This document shows, piece after piece, positions 43,343 to 53,691 of a DNA stretch of 64,000 nt. Positions within the stretch are counted from its first letter, which is position 1; every line of letters starts with the position of its first letter. This DNA comes from Hyphomicrobiales bacterium (GTDB lineage Bacteria; Pseudomonadota; Alphaproteobacteria; Parvibaculales; Parvibaculaceae): NCBI GenBank assembly GCA_016124805.1, contig WGND01000003.1:310001-374000 (forward strand), given 5' to 3'. The notes beneath the pieces are model-generated. The model had not been told where the DNA came from, searched no databases, and saw nothing but the letters and a program-made list of their open reading frames with translations. Made by a program: the position numbers and the translations under genes.

Positions 43343-43846
43343 ATGTTCACTATCGAAAACGAGCGGCCGGAACACGGCCCCGCCATTGAAGCCCTTCTTG
43401 ACCTGTCATTTGGTCCCGGGCGCTATGCCAAGGCCGCCCAGCGGCTGCGTGAGGGCAATGTGGCGGTGCCGGAACTCAGCTATGTTGCCTTTACCGGCGA
43501 GGGCGACGAGCGTCGCATGGTGGGCGCGCTGAGCTTCTGGCCGATCCTGATTGGCGGCCGGCCGGGGCTGATGCTGGGGCCGCTGGCTGTGGAGCCGGCG
43601 CTGCGCGGCAAGGGCTGTGGCATCAAGATGATGGAGAAGGGCCTCGCCGACGCCAAGGCCATGGGCTATCGGCTGGTCATTCTGGTGGGCGATGCACCCT
43701 ATTATGCGCGTGTCGGCTTTGGTCCCGTACCGCCGGGCCGCCTGACCATGCCGGGTCCTGTGGACCCGACACGGCTGCTCTTTCGCGAACTTGATATTGG
43801 TGCCTTTATCGGTGTCGAGGGCGCGATCACCAAGCCGCGGACCTGA
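43343..43846 (+). CDS. GNAT family N-acetyltransferase
   Basis: The 167-residue product has the GNAT acetyl-CoA-binding motif LAVEPALRGKGCGIKMMEKG (Q/R-x-x-G-x-G/A with GKG), preceded by strand GRPGLMLGPLAV and followed by ILVGDAPYYARVGFGP. This is the YhbS-like type. The 228-bp region before it after the LysR gene has no gene, only a hairpin near 43218-43240. It converges with znuA. The acetyl acceptor is unknown. Confidence 0.9.
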   Translation: MFTIENERPEHGPAIEALLDLSFGPGRYAKAAQRLREGNVAVPELSYVAFTGEGDERRMVGALSFWPILIGGRPGLMLGPLAVEPALRGKGCGIKMMEKGLADAKAMGYRLVILVGDAPYYARVGFGPVPPGRLTMPGPVDPTRLLFRELDIGAFIGVEGAITKPRT

Positions 43847-43854
43847 TGCGTTTA

Positions 43855-44748
43855 TCAGTTCTGGCCCATGGCTTTGACGAGCTTGGGAACATTGTTGCGA
43901 AACATGTCGAGATAGGTCGGCGCGGGGCCGTCGGGTTTGGAGAGGGCATCTGAATAGAGTTCAGCGGCTTCCCCTTCGGGCAAATGCGCGCCGGTCTCTT
44001 TCGAAATGGTCTGCATCATGCGCGGGTCGGTCATGTTCTCGATAAAGAGGGCGCGGATCTTCTTTGCCCGGATTTCATCGATGAGACGGGCGAGGTCGCG
44101 CGCGCCGGGTTCGGCATCGGTGCTGATGCCTTCAGGTGCCAGAAAGGTGACGCCATAAGCTTCGCCGAAATAGCCAAAGGCATCATGAGTGGTGATCACC
44201 TTGCGCTTGTCGCGCGGCAGGGCGTTGATTTCCGTGCGGACCCAGCTGTCGAGGGCGTCGATCCTGGCCAGATAGCCGGCGGCATTGGCCTCATATGTCG
44301 CCCTGTTTTTCGGATCGGCTTTCACAAGCGCATCGCGGATATTGCGGACATAGATTTTGCCATTGGCAAGGTTCTGCCAGGCATGTGGGTCCAGCACATC
44401 CTGCCCGTCTTCATTCATCTGGCGTGGCTGGATGCCAAAGCTTGTGTTGACGAAGACGGCCTTGGTGCCCGAGGCGGCCGCGAGACGCTGGAACCAGCTT
44501 TCGAAATTGAGGCCATTGAGGAAGACGAGATCGGCCTCTGCCAATTTTTTGGCATCGATCGGGCTTGGCTCGAAATCATGGGCGTCGCCGTCAGGACCGA
44601 CAAGTGTGGTGAGGATGACGCTGTCACCGGCCACTTCGTGAACCATGTTGCCAAGGATGCTGAAGCTCGCCACAACATTAAGCGGTTTGGCCATGACGGG
44701 ATGTGCTAACGCCATCGCAAAGAGAATCGAGAGAAGGATTTTTTTCAT
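43855..44748 (-). CDS. znuA: Zinc ABC transporter substrate-binding protein (ZnuA/TroA-like)
   Basis: The 297-residue periplasmic protein captures Zn2+ (or Mn2+) for the ZnuBC transporter. A signal peptide ends at MALAHPVMA. Metal ligands are visible: His57 in DAHDFEPSP, His122 in DPHAWQN and His188 in THDAFGYF, with an acidic fourth ligand near 263-268. The third ligand as His, not Glu, favours zinc over manganese. The His-rich loop typical of many ZnuA proteins is missing. It is the last gene of the Zur-box operon, 16 bp after znuB. Confidence 0.92.
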   Translation of the reverse strand: MKKILLSILFAMALAHPVMAKPLNVVASFSILGNMVHEVAGDSVILTTLVGPDGDAHDFEPSPIDAKKLAEADLVFLNGLNFESWFQRLAAASGTKAVFVNTSFGIQPRQMNEDGQDVLDPHAWQNLANGKIYVRNIRDALVKADPKNRATYEANAAGYLARIDALDSWVRTEINALPRDKRKVITTHDAFGYFGEAYGVTFLAPEGISTDAEPGARDLARLIDEIRAKKIRALFIENMTDPRMMQTISKETGAHLPEGEAAELYSDALSKPDGPAPTYLDMFRNNVPKLVKAMGQN

Positions 44749-44764
44749 GGGGGGAGCCTTTTGT

Positions 44765-45634
44765 TCAGTCGTGGTAGTGGGCCGATGGGAAGTAGCGCGT
44801 GCGCAGGCTTTCCTGTGTGCCCAGTGCGATGGAGATCAGATAGAAGATGCCTGCTGTCAGAATGATCGCCGGGCCTGACGGCAGGTTGAAGTGATAGGAG
44901 AGCAGCAGGCCGGTCAGCCCCGCGATGAAGGCAAGGGCTGTGGAGAGCAGGGCCAGTGACCAGACATCGCGCGCCCAGAAGCGGGCGGCGGCAGCGGGCA
45001 GCATCATCAGGCCGACGGCCATCAGCGTGCCGAGCGCCTGAAAACCGGCGACGAGATTGACGACCACCAGCACGAGAAAGGCGATGTGGTAGAGCGATCC
45101 GCCCCGCGCCGTTGTGCGCAGGAATGCCGGATCGAAACTCTCGGCAATTAGGGGACGATAAATCAGTGCCAGCGCGACAAGTGTCACCGTGGTGATGGAG
45201 GCAACTAGCAGCAGTGCATTGGCATCGACTGACAGGATGGTGCCGAAGAGCACATGGAGCAGGTCGACATTGGAGCCGCGCGTGGAAACGATGAGCACGC
45301 CGGCTGCAAGCGAGATGAGATAGAAGCCCGCCAGGCTTGCATCTTCGCGGAGCGCCGTGGTGCGGCTGATGAGACCGGCGAGCAGCGCCACGGTGAGGCC
45401 AACGACAAGCCCGCCAAGGCTCATGGCCCAGAGAGACAGGCCTGCGACGAGAAAGCCGAGCGCCGCGCCCGGCAGGATGGCATGGGACATGGCGTCGCCC
45501 ATGAGGCTCATGCGCCGCAGCACGAGCAGGGTGCCGATGGGCCCGCCGCCGAGCGACAGGGCAAAACAGGCGATCAGCGCGCGGCGCATGAAGCCGTAAT
45601 CCACGAAAGGCGAAATCAGCGCATCGTAAATCAT
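44765..45634 (-). CDS. znuB: Zinc ABC transporter permease ZnuB
   Basis: The 289-residue inner-membrane permease of the ABC-3 (metal) family has eight to nine hydrophobic helices. Family marks are VLRRMSLMGDAMSHAILPGA near the N-terminus, LHVLFGTILSVD and QALGTLMAVGLMMLPAAAAR. It forms the channel energised by ZnuC. Start and stop overlap: its ATG shares 4 nt with the znuC stop. A His-containing ending (PSAHYHD) may help metal sensing. Confidence 0.93.
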   Translation of the reverse strand: MIYDALISPFVDYGFMRRALIACFALSLGGGPIGTLLVLRRMSLMGDAMSHAILPGAALGFLVAGLSLWAMSLGGLVVGLTVALLAGLISRTTALREDASLAGFYLISLAAGVLIVSTRGSNVDLLHVLFGTILSVDANALLLVASITTVTLVALALIYRPLIAESFDPAFLRTTARGGSLYHIAFLVLVVVNLVAGFQALGTLMAVGLMMLPAAAARFWARDVWSLALLSTALAFIAGLTGLLLSYHFNLPSGPAIILTAGIFYLISIALGTQESLRTRYFPSAHYHD

Positions 45635-46389
45635 GCCGGATGCCCCTCGTCATGGCTGTGGTGATGAAGCTCGTGCCAGCTGTTGGAGAGGTAACGGGCG
45701 CGCTGGAGATTTTCCGCGCTCAAGACCTCGGCTGTCGGGCCCCAGGCGACGGGTTCGCGCGCCAGCAGCAAGGATTGGGGAAAGGCATCGCGCACAGCGG
45801 CCACATCATGCAGGACAGCGGCGACTGTGCGGCCTTCGCTGTGCCATTGGTGGATGAGGGCCATGAGATCGGCGGTGGTCCGCTCATCGATGGCGGCAAA
45901 GGGCTCATCAAGCAGGATGACGGGGGCGTTCTGCACAAGCAGGCGGGCAAAGAGGACGCGTTGCAACTGACCGGCGGAGAGGGCGCCAATGGGGCGCTCG
46001 CCATGCCGGGCAAGACCAACGGCGTCGAGCGCTGCGTCGACACGGGCATGGCGTGCCCTGTTCATGCCGCCAAAGACACCGATCTCATGCCAGAGACCCA
46101 TGGTGACGACATCGCGCACATGGATGGGAAAATCACGTTCGATCTCGGCGGTCTGGGCGAGATAGGCAATGCGATGCTGGCGTAGACCGGCGCAGATGAC
46201 CTTCCCTTCGCTCACCGGGACGAGGCCGACAATGGCTTTCAGCAGCGTGCTTTTGCCCGCGCCATTGGGCCCGACAATGGCCGTGAGGCTGCCAGGCTCA
46301 AAACGACCCGTCAGATGATGCAGCGCAGGCTCGCGCTGATAGGCGATGGTGAGATCGTCGATCTCAATGGCAGGGACGGGACCGATCAT
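45631..46389 (-). CDS. znuC: Zinc ABC transporter ATP-binding protein ZnuC
   Basis: The 252-residue ATPase has Walker A GPNGAGKST, the signature LSAGQLQRVLFARLL (with the A variant of LSGGQ), Walker B VILLDEPFAAID and the switch His in VLHDVAAV. It powers zinc import through ZnuB. The C-terminus is His-rich (WHELHHHSHDEGHPA), which may bind zinc and restrain activity. Its ATG at 46389 overlaps the stop of a small membrane protein gene by 4 nt and follows the Zur box at 46532. Confidence 0.92.
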   Translation of the reverse strand: MIGPVPAIEIDDLTIAYQREPALHHLTGRFEPGSLTAIVGPNGAGKSTLLKAIVGLVPVSEGKVICAGLRQHRIAYLAQTAEIERDFPIHVRDVVTMGLWHEIGVFGGMNRARHARVDAALDAVGLARHGERPIGALSAGQLQRVLFARLLVQNAPVILLDEPFAAIDERTTADLMALIHQWHSEGRTVAAVLHDVAAVRDAFPQSLLLAREPVAWGPTAEVLSAENLQRARYLSNSWHELHHHSHDEGHPA

Positions 46390-46520
46390 GCCAGCGCCCA
46401 CCAGACAAGGAGCCAGAGAAAGCCGATGGCTACACCGGTGACGCCAAGACGTTGAAAGGCGCTGGCGGCAAGGGCGCTGTGGCGGCGCGGCTGGCTTATC
46501 GGTTCAGGCGGGGTGCTCAA
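46386..46520 (-). CDS. Small single-helix membrane protein heading the zinc operon
   Basis: The 44-residue product from a TTG at 46520 reads MSTPPEPISQPRRHSALAAS and then a hydrophobic helix (VTGVAIGFLWLLVWWALA). Its stop overlaps the znuC start (ATGA), and it directly follows the Zur box, so it would be the first product of the zinc operon. No ATG is available in frame before the operator. The ribosome site CGGATA is weak. It may be a small regulator or accessory subunit of the ZnuABC transporter; the role is unknown. Confidence 0.55.
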   Translation of the reverse strand: MSTPPEPISQPRRHSALAASAFQRLGVTGVAIGFLWLLVWWALA

Positions 46521-46531
46521 GGCGGATATCC

Positions 46532-46554
46532 GAAATGTAATAATATAACATCTC
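46532..46554. promoter_or_regulatory. Zur box of the zinc uptake operon
   Basis: The 23-bp near-palindrome has arms GAAATGTAATA and TATAACATCTC around one central base. This matches the known Zur consensus arms GAAATGTTATA and TATAACATTTC with three changes. It lies 12 bp upstream of the first operon gene, where Zn-bound Zur would block transcription. Confidence 0.85.
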
Positions 46555-46623
46555 AAGCCTAGGCCAGGCCTGTCCGGCTGACAAGTCTCTTCTTTTGATC
46601 TTTGTCGAACTGGATGGCCGCGC

Positions 46624-48696
46624 TTACTGGCCTTCGCGACGCCAGGCCATGGCCAGTGCGCCGAGAATGAGGGCAAGGGCGATCAGGCCGGAGACGAGCG
46701 GCAGCTGATGGACCGAGCGCACCAGATATTGCTCATTGCGATTGAGGCCCATCCAGTTGCTGCCCGCCGCATCATGGCCGGGACGCAGGGACCGGATGGC
46801 GGGAATATCAGTGCCGCCATCGCCGGCCCAATAGATACCGCCGCCCGTTGCCTTGGCGACGGGGGCGAGGCGCTCATCTGTGGCGCGGACATCGGCATAT
46901 TCGCGCGGGTTGAGCGGTCCGGCGGCGGCCACCGCCGTCATGTCGCCCTGCGTGATCCGGTAGAGGCCCAGTTCGCGCGCGGGCGTGGCGGCTTCAAAGC
47001 GGCCCGGCGTGACTTCGCTCAGCTTGAGCGTTTCCGTTTTGCCGGAAGGGAAGGTAACGGTGGCGTCGGCTGCGGCGGGTGCCATGGTGCGTCGGCGCAG
47101 GGTGAGTGAATTGTTGCTCGCGACAGCCGAAAGATTTTCTTCCTCGAGATCGGGTTCCTTCATCAGCCAATGGGCCAGACGGCGCAGCAATTCGGCTTGC
47201 GGTCCGCCGCCTTCATAGCCGCGTGACCAGAGCCAGACCTGATCAGAGAGAAGCTGGGCGACGCGGCCCTTGCCGACATGATCCAGCACCATGAGCGGAT
47301 GTTTGGCCGGGTCTTCCAGCAGGACTTCGCCGTGATTGATGGTGGTGTCGATGGTGCGGAACCAGCGTCCCCAGGCAGGTGGCGTGCTGTCGCTGCCGGG
47401 CAGGTCGGCCGTGACCGGATGGCGTTTGCCCGCATCTGTCATTTCGGCGCGATAGCCGCCCACGGATATTTCGCCAGTGGGCTGGGCAGGCAGCACGCTG
47501 GAAAGCGGCGTGCGATAGATGGAATAGGGGCTGGCAAATGTCGGCCCGGCGGCGGCAAGCAACGCCCCGCCATTTTCCACATAGTCGGCAATATTGGCGA
47601 AATAGGCGAGCGGCAGCACGGCGCGCTGTTTGTAGCGGTCGAAAATGATCAGATCGAATTGATCGAGCTTGTCGACAAAGAGCTCGCGCACCGGAAAGGC
47701 AATGAGCGAGAGTTCATCAAGCGGGGCGCTGTCGAATTTCTCCGGCGGTCGCAAAATCGTGAAATGGACGAGGTCAACGGAGGGGTCGGCGTTCAGCAGA
47801 TTGCGCCATGTCCGTTCGCCCGGATGCGGGGCACCCGACACCAGCAGCACACGCAGGCGGTCGCGAATGCCATTGGCGATCACAACGGCGCGATTGTTGA
47901 GCAGGGTGAGTTCGTCCGGTCCCTTGTCGAGGTCGATCTCGATGACATTCGGCCCGCCATGGGTCAGCGTCAGCGGGATGGTTTCGACCTTGCCCACTTC
48001 CGCGTCCGTGCGCGAGACCTGCTGCCCGTCAATGGAGACGGTAACCGTTGCGCGTTCGCCGCTCACCTGGCTGGTGGCGGTTTCGTCAACGCGGAAGGAA
48101 AGCGTCAGCGGCTCATCGACAATGCCGAAGCTTGGTGCTTCGGTGATGGTCAGGCGGCGGTCCTTTTCGTTCTTGCGTCCAATGATGAGCGAGTGGATCG
48201 GGGCCTTGAAACCGACGGCAGCGGGGTTGGCGGGCACGTCATGGACTTCACCATCGGTGATGAGGATGGCGCCAGCCACGCGCTCGCGCGGCACATCGGC
48301 GAGAATTTCATCCAGCGCGCCGAAAAGAGCGGTGCCTTCTTCATTGGCGGCATCGCCCTGAACGGTGGTGACGCGCACATCAAGACCCTTGATCTCTTTG
48401 AGATGCTTTTCAAGCGTGGCAAGCGCGGCGTCCGTCTCGGCATTGCGATTGCCAATCTGCTGGCTGAGGCTCTTGTCGACAATGAGGGCGACGACGTCAG
48501 AGAGGGGTTCGCGTTCTTCGGTGCGGATTGTCGGATTGATGAGGGCGAGCAGGATGAGGACCAGTGCAGCGGTACGCCATATGGTGCCGCGGGCCCGACG
48601 CCAGGCGGAAAACAATGTGAGCGCCGCCCCGAGCAATGCCATGAGGCTGATCAGCAGAACCGGCAGGGCGGGTTCAAATGTGATGTCCCAGCTCAT
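46624..48696 (-). CDS. Membrane protein with VWA-like and glutamine-amidotransferase-like domains
   Basis: The 690-residue product has two N-terminal membrane helices (PVLLISLMALLGAALTLFSA, TAALVLILLALINP), a von Willebrand-like region (DVVALIVDKSLSQQIGNRNA) with a degenerate MIDAS, a class I glutamine-amidotransferase-like fold (IADYVENGGALLAAAGPTF), and a final helix before AWRREGQ. It ends the MoxR/DUF58/DUF4159 operon, 3 bp after the gene before it. Such clusters are linked to envelope stress in alphaproteobacteria, but the biochemical role is unknown. Confidence 0.85.
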   Translation of the reverse strand: MSWDITFEPALPVLLISLMALLGAALTLFSAWRRARGTIWRTAALVLILLALINPTIRTEEREPLSDVVALIVDKSLSQQIGNRNAETDAALATLEKHLKEIKGLDVRVTTVQGDAANEEGTALFGALDEILADVPRERVAGAILITDGEVHDVPANPAAVGFKAPIHSLIIGRKNEKDRRLTITEAPSFGIVDEPLTLSFRVDETATSQVSGERATVTVSIDGQQVSRTDAEVGKVETIPLTLTHGGPNVIEIDLDKGPDELTLLNNRAVVIANGIRDRLRVLLVSGAPHPGERTWRNLLNADPSVDLVHFTILRPPEKFDSAPLDELSLIAFPVRELFVDKLDQFDLIIFDRYKQRAVLPLAYFANIADYVENGGALLAAAGPTFASPYSIYRTPLSSVLPAQPTGEISVGGYRAEMTDAGKRHPVTADLPGSDSTPPAWGRWFRTIDTTINHGEVLLEDPAKHPLMVLDHVGKGRVAQLLSDQVWLWSRGYEGGGPQAELLRRLAHWLMKEPDLEEENLSAVASNNSLTLRRRTMAPAAADATVTFPSGKTETLKLSEVTPGRFEAATPARELGLYRITQGDMTAVAAAGPLNPREYADVRATDERLAPVAKATGGGIYWAGDGGTDIPAIRSLRPGHDAAGSNWMGLNRNEQYLVRSVHQLPLVSGLIALALILGALAMAWRREGQ

Positions 48697-48699
48697 GGC

Positions 48700-51543
48700 C
48701 TATTGCCCCAACCGTTCGAGGAGGGCCGGCACATGAACCTGATCGGATTTGTAATTGCCGGTGAGTGCGTACATGACGATGTTGACGCCGACACGCATGG
48801 CCATTTCACGCTGCATTTCACCGCCCGGCACGCAGGGGAACATGGCGCGACCTGAATTGTCGCGCGCCCAGGCGGCGGCATAATCATTGGAGCCGATAAT
48901 CAGGGGCGAGACGCCGTCGCGTGAAATTGCGCCCTGGCTGTTGCCATTGACCTCGATCCAGAGCGGGCCACCCTGCCAGCGTCCGGGAAAATCCGACAAC
49001 AGATAATAGCTGCGCGTGATGACGTGAGTCTTGCCAACCTGCTGCAGGGCGGGAATGTCCATCCGTTCGAGCAGGCGCCGCAAGGTTTCGGTGCCGGGCC
49101 CTGTCTGCCCCGGTGTGGTGGTGTCCTGATCGCGTGTGTCGAAAAAGATCGTGCCGCCATTGCGCAGATAAGTGTCGATGCGCAGATAGGTTTCGGGCGA
49201 AAGCGGCGGCTGGGCCGGGGTCATGGGCCAATAAAGCAGCGGGAAAAAGGCCAGTTCGTCGCGGGTAATGTCCACGCCCATGGGGGCAGCCGGTTCAAAG
49301 GCTGTTCGCGATGTCAGTATCCTGCTCAAGCCTGCAAGGCCGGCCTCGCTGATATTGTCGACATCGCTGTCGCCTGTCAGCACATAGGCAAGATGTGTTT
49401 CCAGCGAGGCCTTGAGAGCGAAATCATCAGCGCTTTCGTCGGCACGTACCTGCGGCGCCCAGACAAGGCCCGCCAGTATGGCGACGAGAAGCACCGGCAT
49501 GAAGCGCGAGGCAAAGCGGCGGCGGTGGATTTTTTCCGCCTGAAAATGGCCCGTGATCCAGAGCGCGGCGACACCATCAATGAGGATCAGCAGCGTGGCG
49601 ATGAGCAGCGCCAGAGGGCGCAGGCGGATTTCGTGCGTAACTGCATAGATGGCGCGGCTTGTGACGCCGGGCAATGCGCCCATGCGGGTGAGGGCGGTCT
49701 TTTCATTGGTCGTGTTGAGGGCGCGGGGATTATCGACGGGTCCATAGAAGCCCGCCGGATGGCGCGGGCCGGGTTTTGTGGCGGCAAAGGCATTGGTTGC
49801 GATGGGGGTCACTGTTGCCGGGGTTGAGACCAGATGACCGAAGCCATCGAGAATCTTGACGGGTGGCAGCGTGTTACGCGCCGCGTTTCGCCCGGGCATA
49901 TTTTCCGGCGCATTCATCTCCGTGCCGGTGGCCGAGACTTCGCCTTGTGCGAGCTCTGCGATGCGGCGCAGCATCTCTACATAGAGACCCGAGAGCGGCA
50001 GGTTTGACCATTCGCTATTGGCGGTGACATGGAAGAGCACGACGCGCCCCTTGCCTTGCGTGGCCTCTGTCACGAGAGGCGTGCCATCCTGCAGGCGTGC
50101 CCAGACATGTGCCTGCAGATTCGCCGAGGGTTCAGCGAGCACCTGTCGCGAGACAGTGACGTCATCGGGAATGTCGAGACCATAGAAGGGGCTGTCGGGA
50201 TCGAAGGGGGCGAGATGCTGCGGGCTTGTCCATGAGAGTGCGCCGCCAAGTTCGCGGCCACCTGCGCGCAGGCGGACGGGCAGCAGCGGGTCATCGGGCA
50301 GGGGCGTGGCACCGGCAACATGGGTCCCGGCAAAGCGGATGAGAAGCCCGCCGCGCCTGACCCAGCTTGTGAGCAGGTCACGGTCCGAGGGCGTCAGTGT
50401 GCCGATATCGGCCAGCACGAGCACGGCGAGCGGGTGGGCGAGCAGCGCCTTGATGTCGCTGACATCTTGTGCCGACGGAACATCGCGGATTTCGGCAAAG
50501 GGGCTCAGGGCCCGTTCGAGATAGAAGCTGTTGGACAGCAGCGGCTGGGCTTCCTCAAAGCTGGTATTGGCGATGATGCCAAGGCTGCGGCGCTGCCAGC
50601 TTTCATCAATGAGATTGAGCGCGCCGGCAGAGGTTTCCCCGGCGATGGTGATGCGCGTGATCCTGTTGCGCAGTTCAAGCGGCAAGGCAAGTTCGGTCTG
50701 TATGATGGTTTCATCGGGCTTCAGTGCGAAAGCGGCTTCAGAGAGCATGGCGCCGTCGGCGGCCAAGGCGCGGACATTGCCGTTGCGTGTGATGGCGGAG
50801 GGAGCTGCCGTGATGCGGGCGATGAAGCTGTCGCCTTTGGTGGCAGGCGGCAGAAGGGCGAGCGGCAGGTTGGGCAAATCCGGTTCCAGCACGGAGAGGC
50901 CACCAATGCCTGACAGGGCTGCGAGCCCCTTGGCAAAATCGGATGCGGTTCTGTCATCCAGTCCGTCGCTCAGCCAGACGGTCTGGACATTGGCATTTTG
51001 AAGCGCGGGGTCGGTCTGAAGGCGCTTGAGAAGCGCGATGCGGTCGGGCAGCCAGGAGCGCGGCGTGAGGCTTGTGGCGCGGGTTGCCGCATCATCGGCG
51101 GCTTCGAGAACCAGTTCGGGGGCGACGGCTTCCGGGGCGGTGGCTGCCAGCATGACCGGACGGTTGTTGCGCCGGGCTTCGGCCAGCAAACCGTCAAGGG
51201 CGGCACTGCGCTCGCGCCAATGGGCCGCCGAGGTCCAGCCATTATCCAGAATGATGAGCAGGGGGCCGGTGCCGGCAATGCCGGGCGCCGGGTTCCACAA
51301 GGGGCGCGCCAGACCCAGAATGACAAAAGTTGCCAGCAGCATGCGCAGGATCAGCACCCAGAGCGGTGTGTGGGCCGGTGTTTCTTCTTCATGGCTGATT
51401 TCGGCGAGCAGGCGGATGGCGGGAAAGCGCACAAGCTTCGGTCGTGGCGGGCTGATGCGCACCAGCCACCAGATGCCGGGCAGGGCCAGCAGGCCGAGCA
51501 GCATCCATGGACTGGCAAAGGCAAGGGCGCCCAGATGGAGCAT
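48700..51543 (-). CDS. BatA/DUF4159 domain membrane protein
   Basis: The 947-residue product starts with a BatA-type membrane segment (ASPWMLLGLLALPGIWWLVR), a second helix (LILRMLLATFVILGLARPLW), then a VWA-like region with LLIILDNGWTSAAHWRERSA. A third helix near residue 650 (LALLIATLLILIDGVAALWI) leads to another helix and a C-terminal DUF4159 domain of about 220 residues (FFPLLYWPMTPAQPPLSPET onwards, with GGTIFFDTRDQDTT). It sits between the DUF58 gene (5 bp) and the GATase-like gene (3 bp). Its function is unknown; an envelope-maintenance role is inferred. Confidence 0.88.
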   Translation of the reverse strand: MLHLGALAFASPWMLLGLLALPGIWWLVRISPPRPKLVRFPAIRLLAEISHEEETPAHTPLWVLILRMLLATFVILGLARPLWNPAPGIAGTGPLLIILDNGWTSAAHWRERSAALDGLLAEARRNNRPVMLAATAPEAVAPELVLEAADDAATRATSLTPRSWLPDRIALLKRLQTDPALQNANVQTVWLSDGLDDRTASDFAKGLAALSGIGGLSVLEPDLPNLPLALLPPATKGDSFIARITAAPSAITRNGNVRALAADGAMLSEAAFALKPDETIIQTELALPLELRNRITRITIAGETSAGALNLIDESWQRRSLGIIANTSFEEAQPLLSNSFYLERALSPFAEIRDVPSAQDVSDIKALLAHPLAVLVLADIGTLTPSDRDLLTSWVRRGGLLIRFAGTHVAGATPLPDDPLLPVRLRAGGRELGGALSWTSPQHLAPFDPDSPFYGLDIPDDVTVSRQVLAEPSANLQAHVWARLQDGTPLVTEATQGKGRVVLFHVTANSEWSNLPLSGLYVEMLRRIAELAQGEVSATGTEMNAPENMPGRNAARNTLPPVKILDGFGHLVSTPATVTPIATNAFAATKPGPRHPAGFYGPVDNPRALNTTNEKTALTRMGALPGVTSRAIYAVTHEIRLRPLALLIATLLILIDGVAALWITGHFQAEKIHRRRFASRFMPVLLVAILAGLVWAPQVRADESADDFALKASLETHLAYVLTGDSDVDNISEAGLAGLSRILTSRTAFEPAAPMGVDITRDELAFFPLLYWPMTPAQPPLSPETYLRIDTYLRNGGTIFFDTRDQDTTTPGQTGPGTETLRRLLERMDIPALQQVGKTHVITRSYYLLSDFPGRWQGGPLWIEVNGNSQGAISRDGVSPLIIGSNDYAAAWARDNSGRAMFPCVPGGEMQREMAMRVGVNIVMYALTGNYKSDQVHVPALLERLGQ

Positions 51544-51548
51544 GGTCG

Positions 51549-52496
51549 TCAGCTCCCCGGCCTGGTGGTCTTGAAATTATCCATGCCGTTGGCCAGTGTG
51601 CCGTAAAGGGCGAGCAGGGCCGTTTGCGGGCTGCGGTCCGTGCGATGGGTGGCGAAGGTGAAGTTCACGCGCTGCACGACATCAAGAATGCGGTTGCGAT
51701 GTTCTTCGAGCTTGGCGTGATAGGCGCTGCGCAGTTTTTCGGCGCGCCCGATCATAAGCTTCATCGGCTCCTCGATGCCTTCAAATTCCGTGCGCCCGGA
51801 AAAAGGCAAATCCTCTTCTGCCGGGTCCAGCACCTGCACCAGATGCACGCGCACGCCCTTGGCCGCATAGGCCTTGAGGCGCGTGATGATGTCTTCGGCA
51901 GGTGAAAGAAAATCGCTGATGAGTACCACTTGCGCATAGCGTGGCAGATAGCGCTGCGGCGGCAAGCTGAGCGTGGCCGCCTCGTCGGGGGTTTCTTCTG
52001 CATCGAGCAAGGCATGGGCCATGCGTCGCTGGGCGGCGCGCCCTGTGCCCGGCGTCGCATTGGACACAAGCGGGGCAACGCTTTCCCCGCCCTGCACAAG
52101 CAGCGATGTCAGGGCCAGCGCCAGAATGGTGGCGCGGTCTTTCTTGGTGCAGTTGGCAAATTCGGAAACATAATCCATCGATGCTGAGCCATCGCGCCAG
52201 ATCCAGATGCTTTCAGCAGCTTCGACTTCTGTTTCACGTACAAAGAGATGGGCCGAGCGGGCCGAATGGCGCCAGTCAACGGAGGCTGCCGTGTCGCCTT
52301 CGCGAAAACGGCGGAACTGCCAGAAGCTTTCCCCGATGCCGGTGCGGCGGCGGCCATGCACGCCCTGTGCGACGGTGCTGGCGATGCGCTCGGCCTGTGT
52401 GACAAGCGGGGGCATTGCTTCTGCAAGTGACTCTGCCTGTTCGCGCAGACCCATGCCAGCCGGGGCCGCTGTCAGGGAAAAGGGAAGCCGCATCAC
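51549..52496 (-). CDS. DUF58 domain protein
   Basis: The 315-residue protein has the DUF58 signature: GRRRTGIGESFWQFRRFREG then DTAASVDWRHSARSAHLFVR, followed by a VWA-like domain with WRDGSASMDYVSEF and VVLISDFLSPAEDI. DUF58 proteins occur almost always next to MoxR AAA ATPases, as here (9 bp downstream). MoxR probably remodels a partner by way of the VWA domain. The N-terminal DUF58 position and length are typical. No signal peptide is present. Confidence 0.92.
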   Translation of the reverse strand: MMRLPFSLTAAPAGMGLREQAESLAEAMPPLVTQAERIASTVAQGVHGRRRTGIGESFWQFRRFREGDTAASVDWRHSARSAHLFVRETEVEAAESIWIWRDGSASMDYVSEFANCTKKDRATILALALTSLLVQGGESVAPLVSNATPGTGRAAQRRMAHALLDAEETPDEAATLSLPPQRYLPRYAQVVLISDFLSPAEDIITRLKAYAAKGVRVHLVQVLDPAEEDLPFSGRTEFEGIEEPMKLMIGRAEKLRSAYHAKLEEHRNRILDVVQRVNFTFATHRTDRSPQTALLALYGTLANGMDNFKTTRPGS

Positions 52497-52505
52497 ATGT
52501 TCCGA

Positions 52506-53504
<999 letters not shown>

Positions 53505-53691
53505 TGACCTACATATAGGGTGTAAGGCGGCTTTTCATATTCTGAAAAAGCACCACCTTAGCCACATTTCCCAATTCCGGGGATTTGACGATCCGGTTTG
53601 ATACAAGACCACATTGGCCGGGTTTATCTTGACGACATTATGGCCTGATTGGCCGATCTTTGCAGTAAATGAACGACAGGAGCCAAACACA

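Noticed and set aside
44745-45653. 302-residue open frame overlapping znuB in another frame
   Set aside because: It is Arg/His/Pro-rich and out of frame with the clear ABC-3 permease znuB.
47278-48855. 525-residue open frame on the plus strand
   Set aside because: It is the complement of the GATase-like gene, a well-supported operon member, and its translation is unlike any family.
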